14,589 bases of DNA from BPJU01 sp964425225 (GTDB lineage: Bacteria; Planctomycetota; Planctomycetia; Pirellulales; Pirellulaceae): assembly GCA_964425225.1 (NCBI GenBank), contig CAYRMD010000106.1:1-14589 (forward strand), written 5' to 3'. A program made the translations under genes and the position numbers. The notes beneath the pieces were generated by a model. That model had not been told where the DNA came from and ran no database searches. It saw only the letters and a program-made list of their open reading frames with translations. Shown piece after piece: positions 14,589 through 14,589 of this stretch; within the stretch, counting starts at the first letter, position 1; each line of letters starts with the position of its first letter.

Positions 14589-14589
14589 T

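Overview
This 14.6 kb window looks like a planctomycete-type accessory region, possibly from a Pirellulales-like lineage. Three things suggest this: three secreted formylglycine-type sulfatases in a row, a secreted beta-helix protein and a Tat-signal protein of styles I associate with Planctomycetota, and very low coding density with repeat-laden gaps. The assignment is inference; no rRNA or other taxonomic marker gene is present.

Layout. Positions 1-52 and 14537-14588 are perfect inverted copies of each other, so the whole window is bracketed by a 52-bp inverted repeat. Positions 53-1826 hold no convincing gene but several short repeats. Positions 1827-5242 hold a compact two-gene minus-strand operon. 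The first gene encodes a secreted protein with the metal-ligand pattern of zinc-dependent phospholipase C / S1-P1 nuclease. The second encodes a secreted GH99-like (endo-alpha-mannosidase fold) protein with a C-terminal class I glutamine-amidotransferase-like segment. Positions 5243-6532 are again gene-poor and carry two diverged direct repeats, a composite GCGACCGTAAGGGAGC / ACGCAAAGGCGCA repeat and possible regulatory hairpins. A beta-helix protein gene (6533-7498, plus) converges on a Tat-signal protein gene (7765-9087, minus). That minus gene is divergent from three plus-strand sulfatase genes (9361-10905, 11075-12619, 13006-14541).

How the genes may work together. Every one of the seven proteins has an export signal. 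The set (three sulfatases of different subtypes, a beta-helix protein, a GH99-like glycosidase and a probable zinc hydrolase) fits extracytoplasmic breakdown of sulfated or complex polysaccharides or glycolipids. No transporter, SusC/D pair, sulfatase-maturing enzyme or regulator gene is in the window, so those would be supplied from elsewhere. Two sulfatase genes start with GTG preceded by AGGAG at identical 7-nt spacing. The two minus-strand genes at 1827-5242 also have near-consensus Shine-Dalgarno sites that move their starts inside the longest open frames.

Limits: family calls come from reading motifs, not from database searches; substrates are not determinable from the sequence.
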